The translations under genes and the position numbers were made by a program. The notes beneath the pieces were generated by a model, which was given only the letters and a program-made list of their open reading frames with translations, searched no databases and was not told the origin of the DNA. From Atherix ibis (Eukaryota > Arthropoda > Insecta > Diptera > Athericidae), in contig OY282609.1 of assembly GCA_958298945.1 (NCBI GenBank), positions 64,390,220 through 64,454,219 on the forward strand: a stretch of 64,000 bases of DNA, read 5' to 3'. This document shows positions 1 through 12,715 of the stretch, one piece after another. Positions within the stretch are counted from its first letter, which is position 1. Each line of letters starts with the position of its first letter.

Positions 1-28
1 ATTACAATTCGATTTTATTCTAATGCTA

Positions 29-1297
29 CGAGGGTCGTTCAATAAGTCCTTAGAAAAAGATGGAAAAAAACTGTTTTTAAAAAAAAAAATTTTTTATTTT
101 GCAACATAATCTCCTTTTAGCTCTATACACTTTTCCAACCGTTTTTCCAAAATTTTTATCCCGTCCAAAAAATAGGATTTCGGAAGTTCTGCAAAATACT
201 CATCCGTTTGAGCAATGACGTCCTCGTTGGAAGTGAACCGTCGTCCGCCAAGCCATTTCTTCAGATTGGGGAAAAGAAAATAGTCACTCGGGGCCAAATC
301 TGGTGAATAAGCGGGATGCTGCAACAATTCCATTCTTAATTCCACAATTTTGGCCATGGAAACAGCGCAGGTGTGCACACGCGCATTGTCCTGATGCAAG
401 AGGATTTTTTTCTTCTTCAGATGGGGGCGTTTCTCTTTGATTTCCTCGCTCAATCGTTGCAATAACGACGCGTTATACGCTCCTGTTATTGTTTTTCCTT
501 CTTCCAAGTAGTCGATAAAAATGATACCCTGCGAATACCAAAAGATGGCACAGTTTTTGTCTTCTTGGGAGCCCGTTCACCCTTGAAAATCCACTGTGAT
601 GACTGTCTCTTCGTTTCTGGAGTGCAGTAGTGTATCCAGGTTTCGTCCACAGTGACATATCGACGAAGGAATTCGGCAGGATTGCGATGAAAGAGTGCTA
701 ACATAGCCTCAGAGTCCACTACACGATTGCGCTTATTCTCCTCTGAGAGCAAACGCGGCACCCATCTTGCCGAAATTTTTTTCACAGACAATTTTTCATG
801 CAAAATTGAAGCGACTGTACCTTGTGATATTGCCGTGGCCTCAAGTAATTCGCGCACTTTAATTCGCCGATTTTTCAAAATCAGATCGTGGATTTTGTCG
901 ATGATTTCAGGAGTAGACACCTCAACTGGGCGTCCTGAACGATGTTCATCTTTTGTGGATGAACGGCCACGTTTAAATTCATTCAACCCAATTGTAAACC
1001 GTCGCCAACACAGGTGCAGATGTGCCATGAACTGCATCCAACTCGGCTTTGATATCTTTCGGGCTTAAGCCTTTCAAATGGAGATGTTTGATGACAGCCC
1101 TAAACTCGCTTTTTTCCATTGTTATGCACAAATAAATGTCGTTAACTTTAATCGACGATAGAAATTGACCTACGTTATGGATCGAGCTGAAATTTTGACA
1201 GCTTTCCTGTCAATACTGTTACTTACAAAAAAAAATCTTTACCGACACTACGAGCGCAATTCCTCGGATTTTCTAAGGACTTATTGAACGACCCTCG
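29..1297 (-). mobile_element. mariner element, family A, full-length but broken copy
   Basis: Both terminal inverted repeats are visible: CGAGGGTCGTTCAATAAGTC at 29 and its reverse complement ending at 1297, flanked by TA duplications (27-28 and 1298-1299). The transposase lies on the minus strand from the ATG at 1119 to the stop at 94. It is of mariner type, with a helix-turn-helix N-terminal half, WVPRLL in place of the usual WVPHEL, VDETW around the first catalytic Asp, HQDN around the second, and YSPDLAP with the third Asp 34 residues later. By comparison with sibling copies it has a one-base insertion near 980 and a deletion of about 25 bp near 555, so it is dead. The subfamily was not assigned. 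Confidence 0.93.
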
Positions 1298-1299
1298 TA

Positions 1300-3344
1300 T
1301 TATGTAACAGTTTTATTTCAATAATAATCCGGTCAGAGATTTTTGAAAACAAATCTAAATTTAAAAAAAAAAACTTTTTGCATATAAAATGTAACGAAAC
1401 TTTTAATGATGTTACCACCATTATAATTTTGAATCGCATCAATAAATATGAACAAAAAATCACTATAATATACAATATTTAAAATAAAATCAATTTTTTA
1501 GTACTATGTGAATAAAACTGCAACAACATATAAAAAATTCTTCTTCATATAAACTGAATGCTTTTCAAATAAAAATATGTCTGTTATCATTAACAAGTAC
1601 AAGGAAGTATTAAGTTTTCAACTGTAGAAAGTTCACAAAAGATACGGAAAATGTAGTCATTAAGATTTTAATAGCGATCATTATTATTACGTTTGATATA
1701 AACGAGCAAAAATGAATGTATAAAAAAAAGCTTAAATCACTCAGTCCCTTATTTATAAAATTGCAGTTGGAGTTTTTCCCTCTGAATTGTATTACTTTTT
1801 TTTTTTAAAATGGAGACGATTTCGGTGCGTATTTCTTGTAGAATTTCATAATTTATGGAAAATAACTGCTCTTCGGGTTATCTATCATAAACCAAAAAAA
1901 CTATGATTGCATTGCGGCAAAATTATCTTTTCTCTTTTCCATAAAGAATTATATGTTAAGAGTTAAATGTTGAAAAGGAATTTTCAATTGTTGATCGTTG
2001 TTTGATGCAAATAAAAACATCTCTAAATAATTGTTCAAAGAGGTTTATATGTAGACATCATATTCCACATAGCATATCATATTGATTTTGTTTTGAAACT
2101 TTATGCATATCTGGTCTTGTCAGAAAATTGATTTAATTCTATTAACAACCCATTCACCCACACCTATATGGAATATCCTACCCCGGTGTTAGAATTCGAT
2201 ATAAAAAGAAAAATTCACTATTATTTTTTATTAATGAAGTAAATATATACGGATGGAATCGTTTTAGTGTACTAGAACTGCAGTGAATGAATACAATATG
2301 GTATTTTAGTGCGTCAAAATATCCATTTATTTAAAGTCCTCTTCCTGTACCAAGAATTCTTGTTACCTATCACTAAATCTATGCAGGAATATATCATAGA
2401 ACAAATCCTATTTCTCAGATGAAATCATTTAAACTCGGTGCTAGTATTCCAAACACCGCTGAGTGCCGAATATTGAATACCGAATGCTGAATGTGTTTAA
2501 TTATTAAAATTCCTCTAACTGGGTAAATGCAATTGGACAAATGGCAGCAGCTGCAAAAACATGAAGTTTTTCCTACTTTTTGATTTTATCCTACTCCATT
2601 GTCCCTCAGAATATGTATACGCGCCATTTTTGAATTTTTTTCGCTTATTCCTTTATTATTTCATTGGCACAATCCCATTTCAATTTTTAGTTTTTAGCAA
2701 CAATTTTCACATTTCTGTCCACTTCCGTCGCCTGGCTATATACATTTTTAAAATGGGTTTACTGTTTTTATTTTTTTATTTTTATTTTCTGCTTTTCTCT
2801 AATAAAAAATCCAACAAATAAATTTAATTTTATCAATACGCACAAATATTTTATCTTAAAAAATTATTGAAAATATTTAATATATATTAAATGCAAAAAA
2901 TCCTTTTTTGAACTTTACTTTTGTAAGGATATTTTTTAATACTTAAAATAAGTAAAAATTAAATTGAATAAAATATTCTTTAAAAATAGAAATAGAAGTT
3001 TCCTAACATTAACATTGAAAAAAATTCGTGCTATAATTTTTTCTCCTATTAAAATTTTTATTTTTCATCAAATATTAAAATTTTAAAAACAATGGTCAAA
3101 TTTTGATAGTTTCTAAAATATAAAGTAAGGTTCTATTCTCATTTTATAGAATAGCCCCTTACTTAATATTTCTAAAATAGCCCGTTACTTAAAAGAAAAT
3201 CACTTCTTTAATTATAATAACTTAAAACTGAGCTTAAGTAAATAAAACATGCTCTAAATTCATATTATATAATACTTTTATTTCATGCTATTATTTCACT
3301 GAATTAATTATTTAAATAGCCGGCATAATACTTCTCGCAGGACT
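1300..3344. other. AT-rich stretch without a recognised gene
   Basis: No coding exon was recognised. The stretch is rich in A/T homopolymers. A small imperfect repeat of 'aatagccccttacttaa' occurs near 3152 and 3174. The longest plus-strand ORF (2561-2821) is a phenylalanine/leucine-rich product of T-rich DNA and is not credible. Confidence 0.6.
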
Positions 3345-3745
3345 CGATTCATTTGAGGTAATTTTTGATGATTTTTTCTCACATTGCGGCCTAGAATTCG
3401 GCCATTACTTGACGGATATTGGTTTTTAAATGCTGGAAACTTTTTACGCAATAAAGCGGAAACTTAACGTATGAGGCGATATTGTTAAAACGCTACACGA
3501 CCCAAATTTAAATATTCAAGTTCAGGCCATATCGCCTTCCTCATTTTCAGAGAAATACGGACCAATCATCTTCAGATCAAAATTAATTTCTTTTCGAGAA
3601 TACAATGGCTTCTTCACAACTAGAGCCCCATTTATGGCAATTTTGCTTATTGACACATCCACTGAGCGAGAAATGAACATAATTACTAAGAAATTTTTTT
3701 CCCTAAAATCGAATCCGATAATATGAATGGTTAGCAAGGAATTGT
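3345..3745 (-). mobile_element. eroded DD41D-type Tc1/mariner-superfamily transposase fragment
   Basis: Read on the minus strand, this stretch gives broken pieces typical of the insect transposases that carry VNKQNCR...W and IGPYFFENE motifs. HFSLSGCVNKQNCHKWGS is readable around 3640-3710 and IGPYFSENEEGD around 3525-3565. A weaker LLRKKFP-like match follows near 3440. Frameshifts and stops are frequent. The same motifs recur in the remnants near 30060 and 62930, which supports the assignment. The ends of the element were not found. Confidence 0.6.
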
Positions 3746-3908
3746 ATAAATACTATTATTTTTACTTAGACATCCCCTCAATATCCTGACATTTATTAAT
3801 CTTAGAGCTTCAAAGAGCAAATTATTGCTTGCTTTGTTATTAAAGAGATATTTGCTGATATAATATTGTATGTACTCGTATATACAATATAAAAAGTTCG
3901 TAAATATA

Positions 3909-4687
3909 TGAGGTCTGTTCAAAAAGTCGCGCATTTTGAATTTCCGCGGGTTACGTATATTCGATTTTCGATTTTTTGTGGCGTTATGTTGGTACTCATG
4001 TCTCTCACTTATGCCGACAATTTCGGCCATTTTGAATGTTCAGTTACTGCAAGCAAACAGCAAAGCCCATTCCAAAGAATGGATCAAAGAATCTGTATCA
4101 AATTTTGTGTGAAAAACAAAATTAATTGCGCGGACACATTCCGAATATTGACTGTGGCCTATGGTGCAGCTTCCTTGGACCGAAGCAACTTTATCGGTGG
4201 TACAAAATGTTATCAGAGGGCCGAGAAGATGTGAACGACAAAAATGTGAAGGTTTTGCTGACAGTTTTCTTCGATTACAGGGGCGTGGTGCATCATGAGT
4301 TCTTGCCACAGGATAGAACGGTCAATATGGAATATTAACTGCAAGTTGCCCCAAGCAATCCGCCAGAAACGCCCGGATTTGTGGAAGAACAAAAATTGGC
4401 TTTGCACCATGATAACGCCCCTGCTCACGCATCGTTGCTTGTGCGCGAATTTTTGGCCGAAAACAACACACAAATAATGCCGTAGCTACCGTATTCCCCA
4501 GATCTGGCTCACTGTGACTTTTTATTGTTCCCGAAACTGAAGAGCCCCATGATGATTGGAAAAACGTTGGAACAAGTGTATAATATCTGGTGGGGATTAC
4601 TTTGAATGGGACAAAATATATATTCATGAATAAATAAATAATTTTTGAAAAAACACAAAATTTGCGATACTTTTTGAACAGACCTCA
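3909..4687 (+). mobile_element. mariner, TGAGGTCTG-ended lineage, internally deleted copy
   Basis: The terminal repeats TGAGGTCTGTTCAAAAAGT (from 3909) and the matching TTTTTGAACAGACCTCA (to 4687) are bounded by TA on both sides. At 779 bp it is a deletion derivative of the longer copy at 30587. The transposase start ATG-GAT-CAA is kept at 4079 (MDQRICIKFCVKNK...), but the sequence then jumps from DVND straight to NVKVLLTV, losing the region with the first catalytic Asp. A second deletion lies near 4550 after the FPKLKSPM motif. The copy is non-autonomous. Confidence 0.88.
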
Positions 4688-4798
4688 TACATTTGTACAC
4701 ATAAAGGTGCTCCTCAATATTGGTTTTAATTAACAATTTCAGGCTTTGTAATTTTACAAAAAACTTTCATTTTATAAAAATATTTCGACTACTTTACG

Positions 4799-4933
4799 TC
4801 GATTGAAGGTTCACGAGATAGCTGAGACTGTAGGCATCGCAGTAGGAAAGAGATTATGTGAAAAAATAAATTGCCACCTTTCCAAAATTTTCGTTTTTCT
4901 TTTGTAGGCTAAGTACTTGTTGAATGACCCACG
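4799..4933 (+). mobile_element. mariner family B fragment with internal deletion
   Basis: About 135 bp. The first part encodes RLKVHEIAETVGIAVG, identical in sense to the helix-turn-helix segment of the 6164 and 27412 copies. It then jumps directly to the other end of the element (AATTGCCACCTTTCC... and the terminal repeat ending GAATGACCCACG at 4933, followed by TA). One base of the terminal repeat is changed (CTCG to CACG). The outer end on the left is missing. Confidence 0.8.
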
Positions 4934-4935
4934 TA

Positions 4936-6161
4936 GTTTATATTTTTTTAAGAAGGTCTAAATTTGTTTCTCCTCCAATTTGTGTTATATCACCATTTAG
5001 AAAAAAATTTCAAAACCTACAAGTATAATCTAAGACACGATAATTCTCGACATTCTGTAATTACAATCACTCCTTTTTTATTAATAAGTACAATTTTTAT
5101 AATTTTTCTTTTTTTTTCATTTCGATTTTATATTAAAAATGTCCATAAGATTTTATTACAAAAAATTATATTATGCGGAAAGTTGTTTTGATGTCATAAG
5201 CATATAAGCATTGTATTGTTATAAAGAAAGAAAGTCCTCTAGAATTTTGATCCAAGGGAAAATATTTCATTAAAAAAGGGGATGTTGATGATTAGTTTGA
5301 GTTGAAAAAAAACCTTTTTCCCCACCACCCGCACCTGCCTGATTAGTTAGTATAACAAATCTACCAAACCACCTCCTTTCTTGGTATTTATATACAATGA
5401 AAATGTGGCTTTAAATCCTATACTGACAAGGTACTCATAGTCCTGGAGAACAAGGTTGGTTCGTTTGAGTTGAACAGTTTTAATTAATAAACTTCATTAC
5501 ACATTCCATACTTAAACTAATTTTCAACTTGAATTACGCTATAGAGAAGAAATGTTTTTATTGGTTTTATTCTACATACACACAAACTTACACTTAAATA
5601 TAAATATTTTCTCATAAAGATATGTTATGCACTTATATAACTGAATATGCAATTACTATATGCATACGAAAAAATATTATATATCCTAAAATAGAATTCT
5701 TAGCATTCTAATGTGTACACAAAATATAGCTGAATTCTATTGAATAATTTCGATTATAGAATACGTAACGTAGGGAAGGTAGGAACGATACTACTTGTAC
5801 GAGTAGAAATATTGTTGTGACTAAGTTAGCTATATATTTTGTTAACGTATGTACATAAATGTGTAGCGCATTGCAATTAATTAGTAAAATATGCATGTTT
5901 GAAATTGATTAAAAATTCGTAGAAATAGATTTATTATGCACTCTTGCACAAATATAAACAGATCCTTCTATATGCATAATGAAGGGCAACAAAGTTTATA
6001 TCATCAAAAATACTCAAAGCTTTTCTAGATGTGATAAAACCACTTATATATAATATAAGGAAGAATGTATTCAATATTGAAGAAAATCATGCTTAATTAA
6101 ATTTTCTAAAATGCATAAAGTCTTCTAAAGTGATTAAATAATAATAGTTTTTCATCTACAA
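4936..6161. other. AT-rich stretch without a recognised gene
   Basis: No exon or transposon was recognised. A TACGAGTA octamer lies at 5798. Confidence 0.55.
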
Positions 6162-6163
6162 TA

Positions 6164-7421
6164 CGAGGGTCATTCAACAAGTACTTAGCCTACAAAAGAA
6201 AAACGAAAATTTTGGAAAGGTGGCAATTTATTTCTCCACATAATCTCCTTCAAGCTCGATACACTTGGCCCAGCGATGCTTTAACTTTTTTAACCCGTCC
6301 AAAAAATACATTTTCTCGAGGGAAGCAAAAATAGGCCTCCGTGGCGATGATGACCTCCTCATTCGACCCAAATCTATTCCCGGCGAGTGATTTTTTCAGG
6401 TTTGGAAACAAAAAGTAGTCACAGGGGGCCAAATCTGGAGAGTACGGTGGATGGGGCAGCAATTCGTAGCGCAATTCGACCAATTTGGCCGTGGTGGAAC
6501 AGCCCTTTTTCCTTCGCAAAGCGGGGCCGCTTTTTCTTCAATTCGACGTCAAATCGGCCCAATAAGTCAGCATAGTAGCGCCCCATGATGGTTTTACCCT
6601 TCTCGAGGTAATTGATGTGGATCACACCTTGTGAATCCCAGAAAACGGTGGCCATCACCTTTCCGGCCGATCGAACAGTCTTCGCCTTCTTCGGAGCACG
6701 TTCGCCGGGTGAAGTCCACTGTTTCGACTGTTCCTTGGTCTCTGGTGTGTACCAGTGAATCCATGTTTCTTCGACGGTCACGAAACGACGCAAGAACTCC
6801 GCTGGATTGTGCTGAAACAGCGCCAAACACGTCGCCGATGTGGTCTCACGGTTGCGCTTGTTTTCCGGTGTGAGCAAACGCGGCACCCATCGCGCCGACG
6901 GCTTTCTCATGCCCAGTTCTTCGTATCGAATATGATGCACCGTTCCTACTGCGATGCCCACAGTCTCAGCTATCTCGTGAACCTTCAATCGACGGTCTAC
7001 CAACACGAGATCGTGGACTTTTTTAACGTTTTCCTCCGTAGCAGCCGTTTTCGGGGCACCTGGGCGTGGCTCATAAAAAACCGACGTGCGGCCACGAACA
7101 AACTCGTTGAACCAATTCTTGACGGTCGCCATCGAAGGGGAAGAGTCACCATACACAGCATCCAAGCGATCTTTGATTTCGCTGCGCGTTTTCCCTTCCA
7201 AAAACAAGAATCAAATCACCGAACGATATTGTTCTTTTTCCATTTTTGTGCAACCAACCGACACGCTCGCTTTCAAAGGCTCTCAAAACAAACCTAATGA
7301 AGGGAATCAACTGAAACTTTGACAGTAGGCTATTAAAAGAATGTACTGCACGATGGTAAATTTCTTTTGTGACAGCAGTTCCATCGGACGGTGAGACTAA
7401 GTACTTGTTGAATGACCCTCG
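6164..7421 (-). mobile_element. mariner element, family B, catalytically deleted copy
   Basis: The terminal repeats CGAGGGTCATTCAACAAGTA (6164) and the reverse complement ending at 7421 are flanked by TA (6162-6163, 7422-7423). The transposase is on the minus strand, starting at the MEKEQY Met (ATG at 7243) and ending near 6240. Compared with the sister copy at 27412 it has an Arg-to-stop change (AGA to TGA) in the VIRFLFLEG segment. It also has a deletion of about 35 bp near 6500 that removes the HHDNAPAH block, including the second catalytic Asp. The first Asp (VEETW here, VDETW in the sister) and YSPDLAPCD remain. It cannot make active transposase. Confidence 0.92.
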
Positions 7422-7423
7422 TA

Positions 7424-7739
7424 TAAACTACAGGAAATTTTCGTATACCTTAACTGATAAATTACAATATCTTTCCCAATATTTAGTAATATTGTTTATT
7501 TATGTGCATGTAAGGTCTCTTAGACATAAGCTAGGTGCCACTTTACAGCATCACGACCATGAGCCCATTTGTGTGGGTAGGCTTCACTAGTTCCCTAAGC
7601 GAAGCTGGTGTGTTTTAAGCAGGCTAGATCAGTAATCATTTGTAAATTTATGTGTACCAGTTTAGTTTGTTTTATCACATGAAAAAGCGGACTTGAAAAT
7701 TAAATTTTAGGATCTAGAAGCTACATAATGGGAAGAATC
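7424..7739. other. spacer between mariner and LINE remnant
   Basis: No gene was recognised. The spacer has a somewhat more balanced base composition than its surroundings. Confidence 0.4.
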
Positions 7740-8115
7740 CTTCGCAAAGAAATTCCGGGTTTGCTAACATTCGTTTCATACTCTCATATGTAGAATAGTT
7801 AGCAGAACGCCATGGACAGTCAAATAGGATGTGTGTGGTATCTAAAAAAAAAGTTATGCCCTTTACAAATTCTGAGCAGATTTTATGCAGAGTATTTTGG
7901 CAATGTTGTTGTCTATAGGACTGTTGGTAGCTGGTTTCACCATTGGTTCAGTCTAAAATTCTACGTATGGCTGAGGATGTTGTTCACCATTCTGTTTGTT
8001 AGTAGGCGATAAAGTTTTGGGATAGCTTTGAGCACCGGACGTCAGACAGTTTCTACAGCACGTTCATTTCCCAGTACCCAACACAAATTGACACTCTTAT
8101 TGTTAAGTTATGTTG
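7740..8115 (-). mobile_element. probable non-LTR retrotransposon (LINE) C-terminal remnant
   Basis: On the minus strand, around 7725-7850, a readable stretch THILFDCPWRSANYSTYES then continues MKRMLANPEFLCEGFF and stops. A C-terminal HILxxCP zinc-knuckle-like block followed by a downstream leucine-poor tail is typical of the end of ORF2 in R1/Jockey/I-type LINEs. The upstream part, to about 8115, is frameshifted. No poly-A tail or 5' end was identified. An unrelated origin cannot be excluded. Confidence 0.4.
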
Positions 8116-11100
8116 AATTTCGTTAAGTACAGGATCATTTATTGAGCCCACGAATATGTATGAGTATGGGTGGGCTGTCAGTAACGATAAAATTTAAACC
8201 ACCATTTTTATTTTCCACATCTTTCCATAATACGGGGCCGCCCTGTACTGGAAGATCCCGCACTGAAGATCACGGATTTGGGTGTAATATACTCGTACGA
8301 CCATGACAACTGCAAAGAACGTTGTATTGACGTCGATCACCTCATCCGTGAACACAAATAAAAATTCTTCGAGTCCGTCTAACTACCCGAGAAAAAGTTT
8401 CCGTAGATAGATGGGTCGAATTTCCTTCTTAAACGTTTTATAGACGCAGATAGTATCAGCATCACTCTCAACCACGACTTCCAATCTGGATGCGGAACTG
8501 AAGTTTGGCAATGGCGAGACAAATTACAAGGATCTGTATCTAATGTTCAGATTATTGAAGATAAAGAGAATAATTTTCTTTTCGAGTTGAGAGTGGTCAT
8601 AATAGTTTTAACTTAATTATACAGAGCAAAAGTTATTATAAATTAATGTGATTCAGGCATAATAAGGGTGAAGAAGTTTGGGTCCGATTAAGATTAAGTC
8701 CAATGGAGAAGTCCGATGTGCTCCATTGTATTTAGTAACATTATTTTTATCATCTACACAATTTACAAATCTTAAAAATGTATTTCATTATCCTTAATAT
8801 TTTTTTTCCATACAATTGATTATTTGTTTTTATCTTATAATTGAGAAAATCAATAAAAGAAAACTTATTCACTTTCTTAAAATATATTCAAATAAACTTA
8901 TTCAAATAATAAGAAATTCTGTCAAACAAATAATAATGTAAAATAAGTAATGTCGATTCTTTGCAACAATTTACCAGTAATTGAATCATAAATTATTCGA
9001 TAGATTTTCTATCTTTCATTCCATCCATTAATGGAACTATTATAATCGTAGCAATTATTTGACTATACACGTATCTATTGATGGAATAAAAATTAGTTTG
9101 CATTTTAAAGTAGGTTTATTAAATCGAAGAGAATAGAATAAAATGAACCTTAATGAAATCATATTGGTGAAAGGATATGGCGCGGAAAGCATTGAGTCAA
9201 CTACAGTTCTGCTGTTTTATTAGTGCACCATTTCAACAGTTTTTAAGGAAGCGCAAAAGAAAATATAAATTCATTAAAGTGAATAGTTTATCTAATCGAT
9301 TTTGTAAGGTCATTATCACAAATTAATAGTTTTCTTCTGTGCTTCTCCAAAAAGTCACTTCTCAACGATTCTGCTATGATGGCGATGGTTATAGAGGTAG
9401 CTTGTTGGACACTTTTAGGAAACTATGACAAAATCGATAGTAAGTATGGTCCAATTTTCTCTAACAGATTGAAAGCATATACACGTATTGCCCATCTACA
9501 CATTTGTATATATACGAGTATATGTTATGAATATATTCGTTCAATATTCTATAAGTTCCAATGTTGAATTCTCGTTTATTTGGTTTTTCTCGACTACTGT
9601 TAAGAATATAGTGGGTGAATAACTGTATCTGTGTCGGTTGTAAGCCATAAAAGTATGTTAAACGGAAACTCCACCAACTAATTGGTTCATTTTTCGATCA
9701 TTAAACTTTACGGAAATGGGATTTGGATGTGGTTGCAGACGACGCCGTACACATTTCCATACTCATTCTAAGAATCGAGTACATCGAATGTGAGGAACAT
9801 AAATACTCATATTATCTTCTCTTGCAGACATTTGATTTTCACTTGGTTGTCAAGTTTTCAACTTTTCATATTGTATATATTCTCACCTTTATAATAATAT
9901 TCTCTATTAAATATGATTGATTTACTGTAACTATTAACTATAAAATTTTACAAGTTTCATTACTACAATTAAAAATATTCATATTCTAATCAATCTTATT
10001 AATTAGGATGTGAGATCCTGTATGTAATTTTTTCTATCATAAAATATATTCATTTGCAATATTGGCGATAAGGATAAATTTTTTTTTATAGAAGCAAAAT
10101 GAATAACAAAGTCAAATAAGATGTCCTTAACTGTTATACAAATTAAACTATAAAAGGATTTATTATTCGAAATACATTTTCAGTTTAAGAGCAAACGATT
10201 TCCCTTACAAACTTATTCAATCAGATCTTGTGCACTACCGAACCATTCTTACCGGTGGTGAGCAGGACAATTCAAAATGTAGATATAACTTCATTCTGTG
10301 CATAACAATGGGCACATTATGTGTACTTGTAACAAGTATAGAAGAAAACGTATTTTGTATATAATTCACGAAAACGACATTAATAAAATTTTGTGCTCCA
10401 TTTAAAACTAATTGTTTATTGTTTAAATTTGAATTTCCTGCCACAATTTACATACTACTAATAATTCCAACTTAGTGTGTAACGTTGAGCATTTTTGAAA
10501 ATAATCGAATTTTAACTTTGAAGAACTATCATTTGAATTTCTTTGTCTTATTAAGTAAAAATCATTTTTTTTTTTTTCAAAAATTACATAAATAAATATG
10601 CCATGTTCTGAGAACATATTCCAAAGATATACACGAAAACTTGTACCATGTGACCTTGCCAGTAAGTACGTTTATATATCAAAAACTTACTTAACTTTAA
10701 ACTAAACTCACGATACAATATTAAATTGATTTTTTACTCCATTATCATATGTACATATGTATATAGACGATTACACATATATGTGCATGTATGTTTATGT
10801 TTAAGTAGGATGACAATAAAGACTGTTAGGACATGTGAATACGATATTTAGACAGGCAAATTTTTTTTGATCGCAATGATCAAAAATATGTAGGAGAAAG
10901 TAACGAAGGAAAAAAAATGCTGTTTGGAAAAGTAGATTATCTTTCATAGGGTGTTAAGTATGTACATAAAAGGAAGAAGAAATAGCAGAGTATTGGTAAG
11001 CTGTTCTGTAAAAAAATTTTCTCGTTTTGGCTTTACTATTTTTGGCTTCAGGCTAGCTTGAGGTTCTATTTGTGGGTGATGCTCTTCCTCCAAGCTTCAC

Positions 11101-11496
11101 GGTTTTTTTTTCTTACTTTGAAGCTTATGCGACTAATGGATGGTTGGTAAATAGCATCGTAGGGATTTAGCCAGCAGTCAATGCTTTAACTCCGTGGAGC
11201 TTACATTTGTAGACATTAGAAATTTTTGTCACGTTTCCTTTATGTTTTTTGACATTAATTTGATGAACAGAATTTATGCAATTTGCTTATTGAAAAACTA
11301 AATAAAAATAAGAAGATTCATTGGTAACTTACATATATTTGACTATTTAGATGGGACCATTTGTATTAATGTAATTTATGTAGTCTAAACTATAAAAGGT
11401 GAAATATGTTAGAGTTTGGGATAAAATTTAGATGTCAATGGCAAATAAATAAGATTGAATGGAATCGAATAAATAATTTTTCCGATTAATTGTTTG
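8116..11496. other. long AT-rich stretch without a recognised gene
   Basis: 8240-8600 is less AT-rich and may be an old repeat, but no protein family could be recognised in any frame. The remainder is low-complexity AT DNA with TACGAGTA/TACTCGTA octamers at 8290 and 9513. Confidence 0.5.
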
Positions 11497-11498
11497 TA

Positions 11499-12715
11499 CG
11501 AGGGTCGTTCAATAAGTCCTTAGAAAATCCGAGAAATTGCGCTCGTAGTGTCGGTAAAGATTTTTTTTGTAAGTAGCAGTATCAACAGGAAAGCTGTCAA
11601 AATTTCAGCTCGATCCATAGCGAAGGTCAATTTCTATCGTCGATTAAAGTTAACGACATTTATTTGTGCATAACAATGGAAAAAAGCGAGTTTAGAGCTG
11701 TCATCAAACATCTCCATTTGAAAGGCTTAAGCCCGAAAGAAATCAAAGCCGAGTTGGATGCAGTTCATGGCACATTTGCACCTGTGTTTGCGACGGTTAA
11801 ACAATTGGGTGAATGAATTTAAACGTGGCCGTTCATCCACAAAAGATGAACATCGTTCAGGACGCCCAGTTGAGGTGTCTACTCCTGAAATCATCGACAA
11901 AATCAACGATCTGATTTTGAACGATCGGCGAATTAAAGTGCGCAAATTAGTTGAGGCCACGGGGATATCACAAGGTACAGTCGCTTCAATTTTGCATGAA
12001 AAATTGTCTGTGAAAAAAATTTCGGCAAGATGGGTGCCGCGTTTGCTCTCAGAGGAGAATAAGCGCAATCGTGTAGTGGACTCTGAGGCTATGTTGGCAC
12101 TCTTTCATCGCAATCCTGCCGAATTCCTTCGTCGATATGTCACTGTGGACGAAACCTGGATACACTACTACACTCCAGAAAGGAAGAGACAGTCATCACA
12201 GTGGATTTTCAAGGGTGAACGGGCTCCGAAGAAGGCAAAAACTGTGCCATCGGCCGGCAAGGTGATGGCCACGGTCTTTTGGGATTCGCAGGGCATCATT
12301 TTTATCGACCACTTGGAAAAAGGAAAAACAACAACAGGAGCGTATTACGCGTCGTTATTGCAACGGTTGATCGAGGAAATCAAAGAGAAACGCCCCCATC
12401 TGAAGAAGAAAAAATCCTCTTGCATCAGGACAATGCGCGTGTGCACACCTGCGCTGTTTCCATGGCCAAAATTGTGGAATTGAGAATGGAATTGTTGCAG
12501 CATCCCGCTTATTCACCAGATTTGGCCCCGAGTGACTATTTTCTTTTCCCCTATCTGAAGAAATGGCTTGGCGGACGACGGTTCACTTCCAACCAGGACG
12601 TCATTGCTCAAACAGATGAGTATTTTGCAGAACTTCCGAAATCCTATTTTTTGGACTTGATAAAAATTTTAGAAAAACGGTTGGAAAAGTTTATAGAGCT
12701 AAAAGGAGATTATAT
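11499..12715 (+). mobile_element. mariner element, family A, 3'-truncated copy
   Basis: The left terminal repeat is intact from 11499 (TA at 11497-11498), but no right terminal repeat exists. Similarity fades after the GDY codons near 12715. The transposase starts at ATG 11676 on the plus strand. A one-base insertion at about 11797 and a one-base deletion in the A-run near 12410 break the frame. The two segments together still carry VDETW, HQDNARVH and YSPDLAPSD, so the D,D34D residues are all present in pieces. The nearby copy at 14091-15337 is truncated at the equivalent end and faces the other way. Confidence 0.88.

Noticed and set aside
727..1068. Open frames antisense to each family A transposase, all beginning MRLFSSESKRGTHLA
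   Set aside because: They recur only because the transposase itself recurs; they are shadow frames on the opposite strand.
2561..2821. Hydrophobic 86-codon ORF
   Set aside because: Phe/Leu-rich translation of T-rich DNA with no family features or splice context.
6755..7297. 180-codon plus-strand ORF
   Set aside because: Antisense shadow of the family B transposase.
8240..8600. Less AT-rich stretch suspected of being an exon or LINE piece
   Set aside because: No frame gave recognisable motifs or consistent splice sites.
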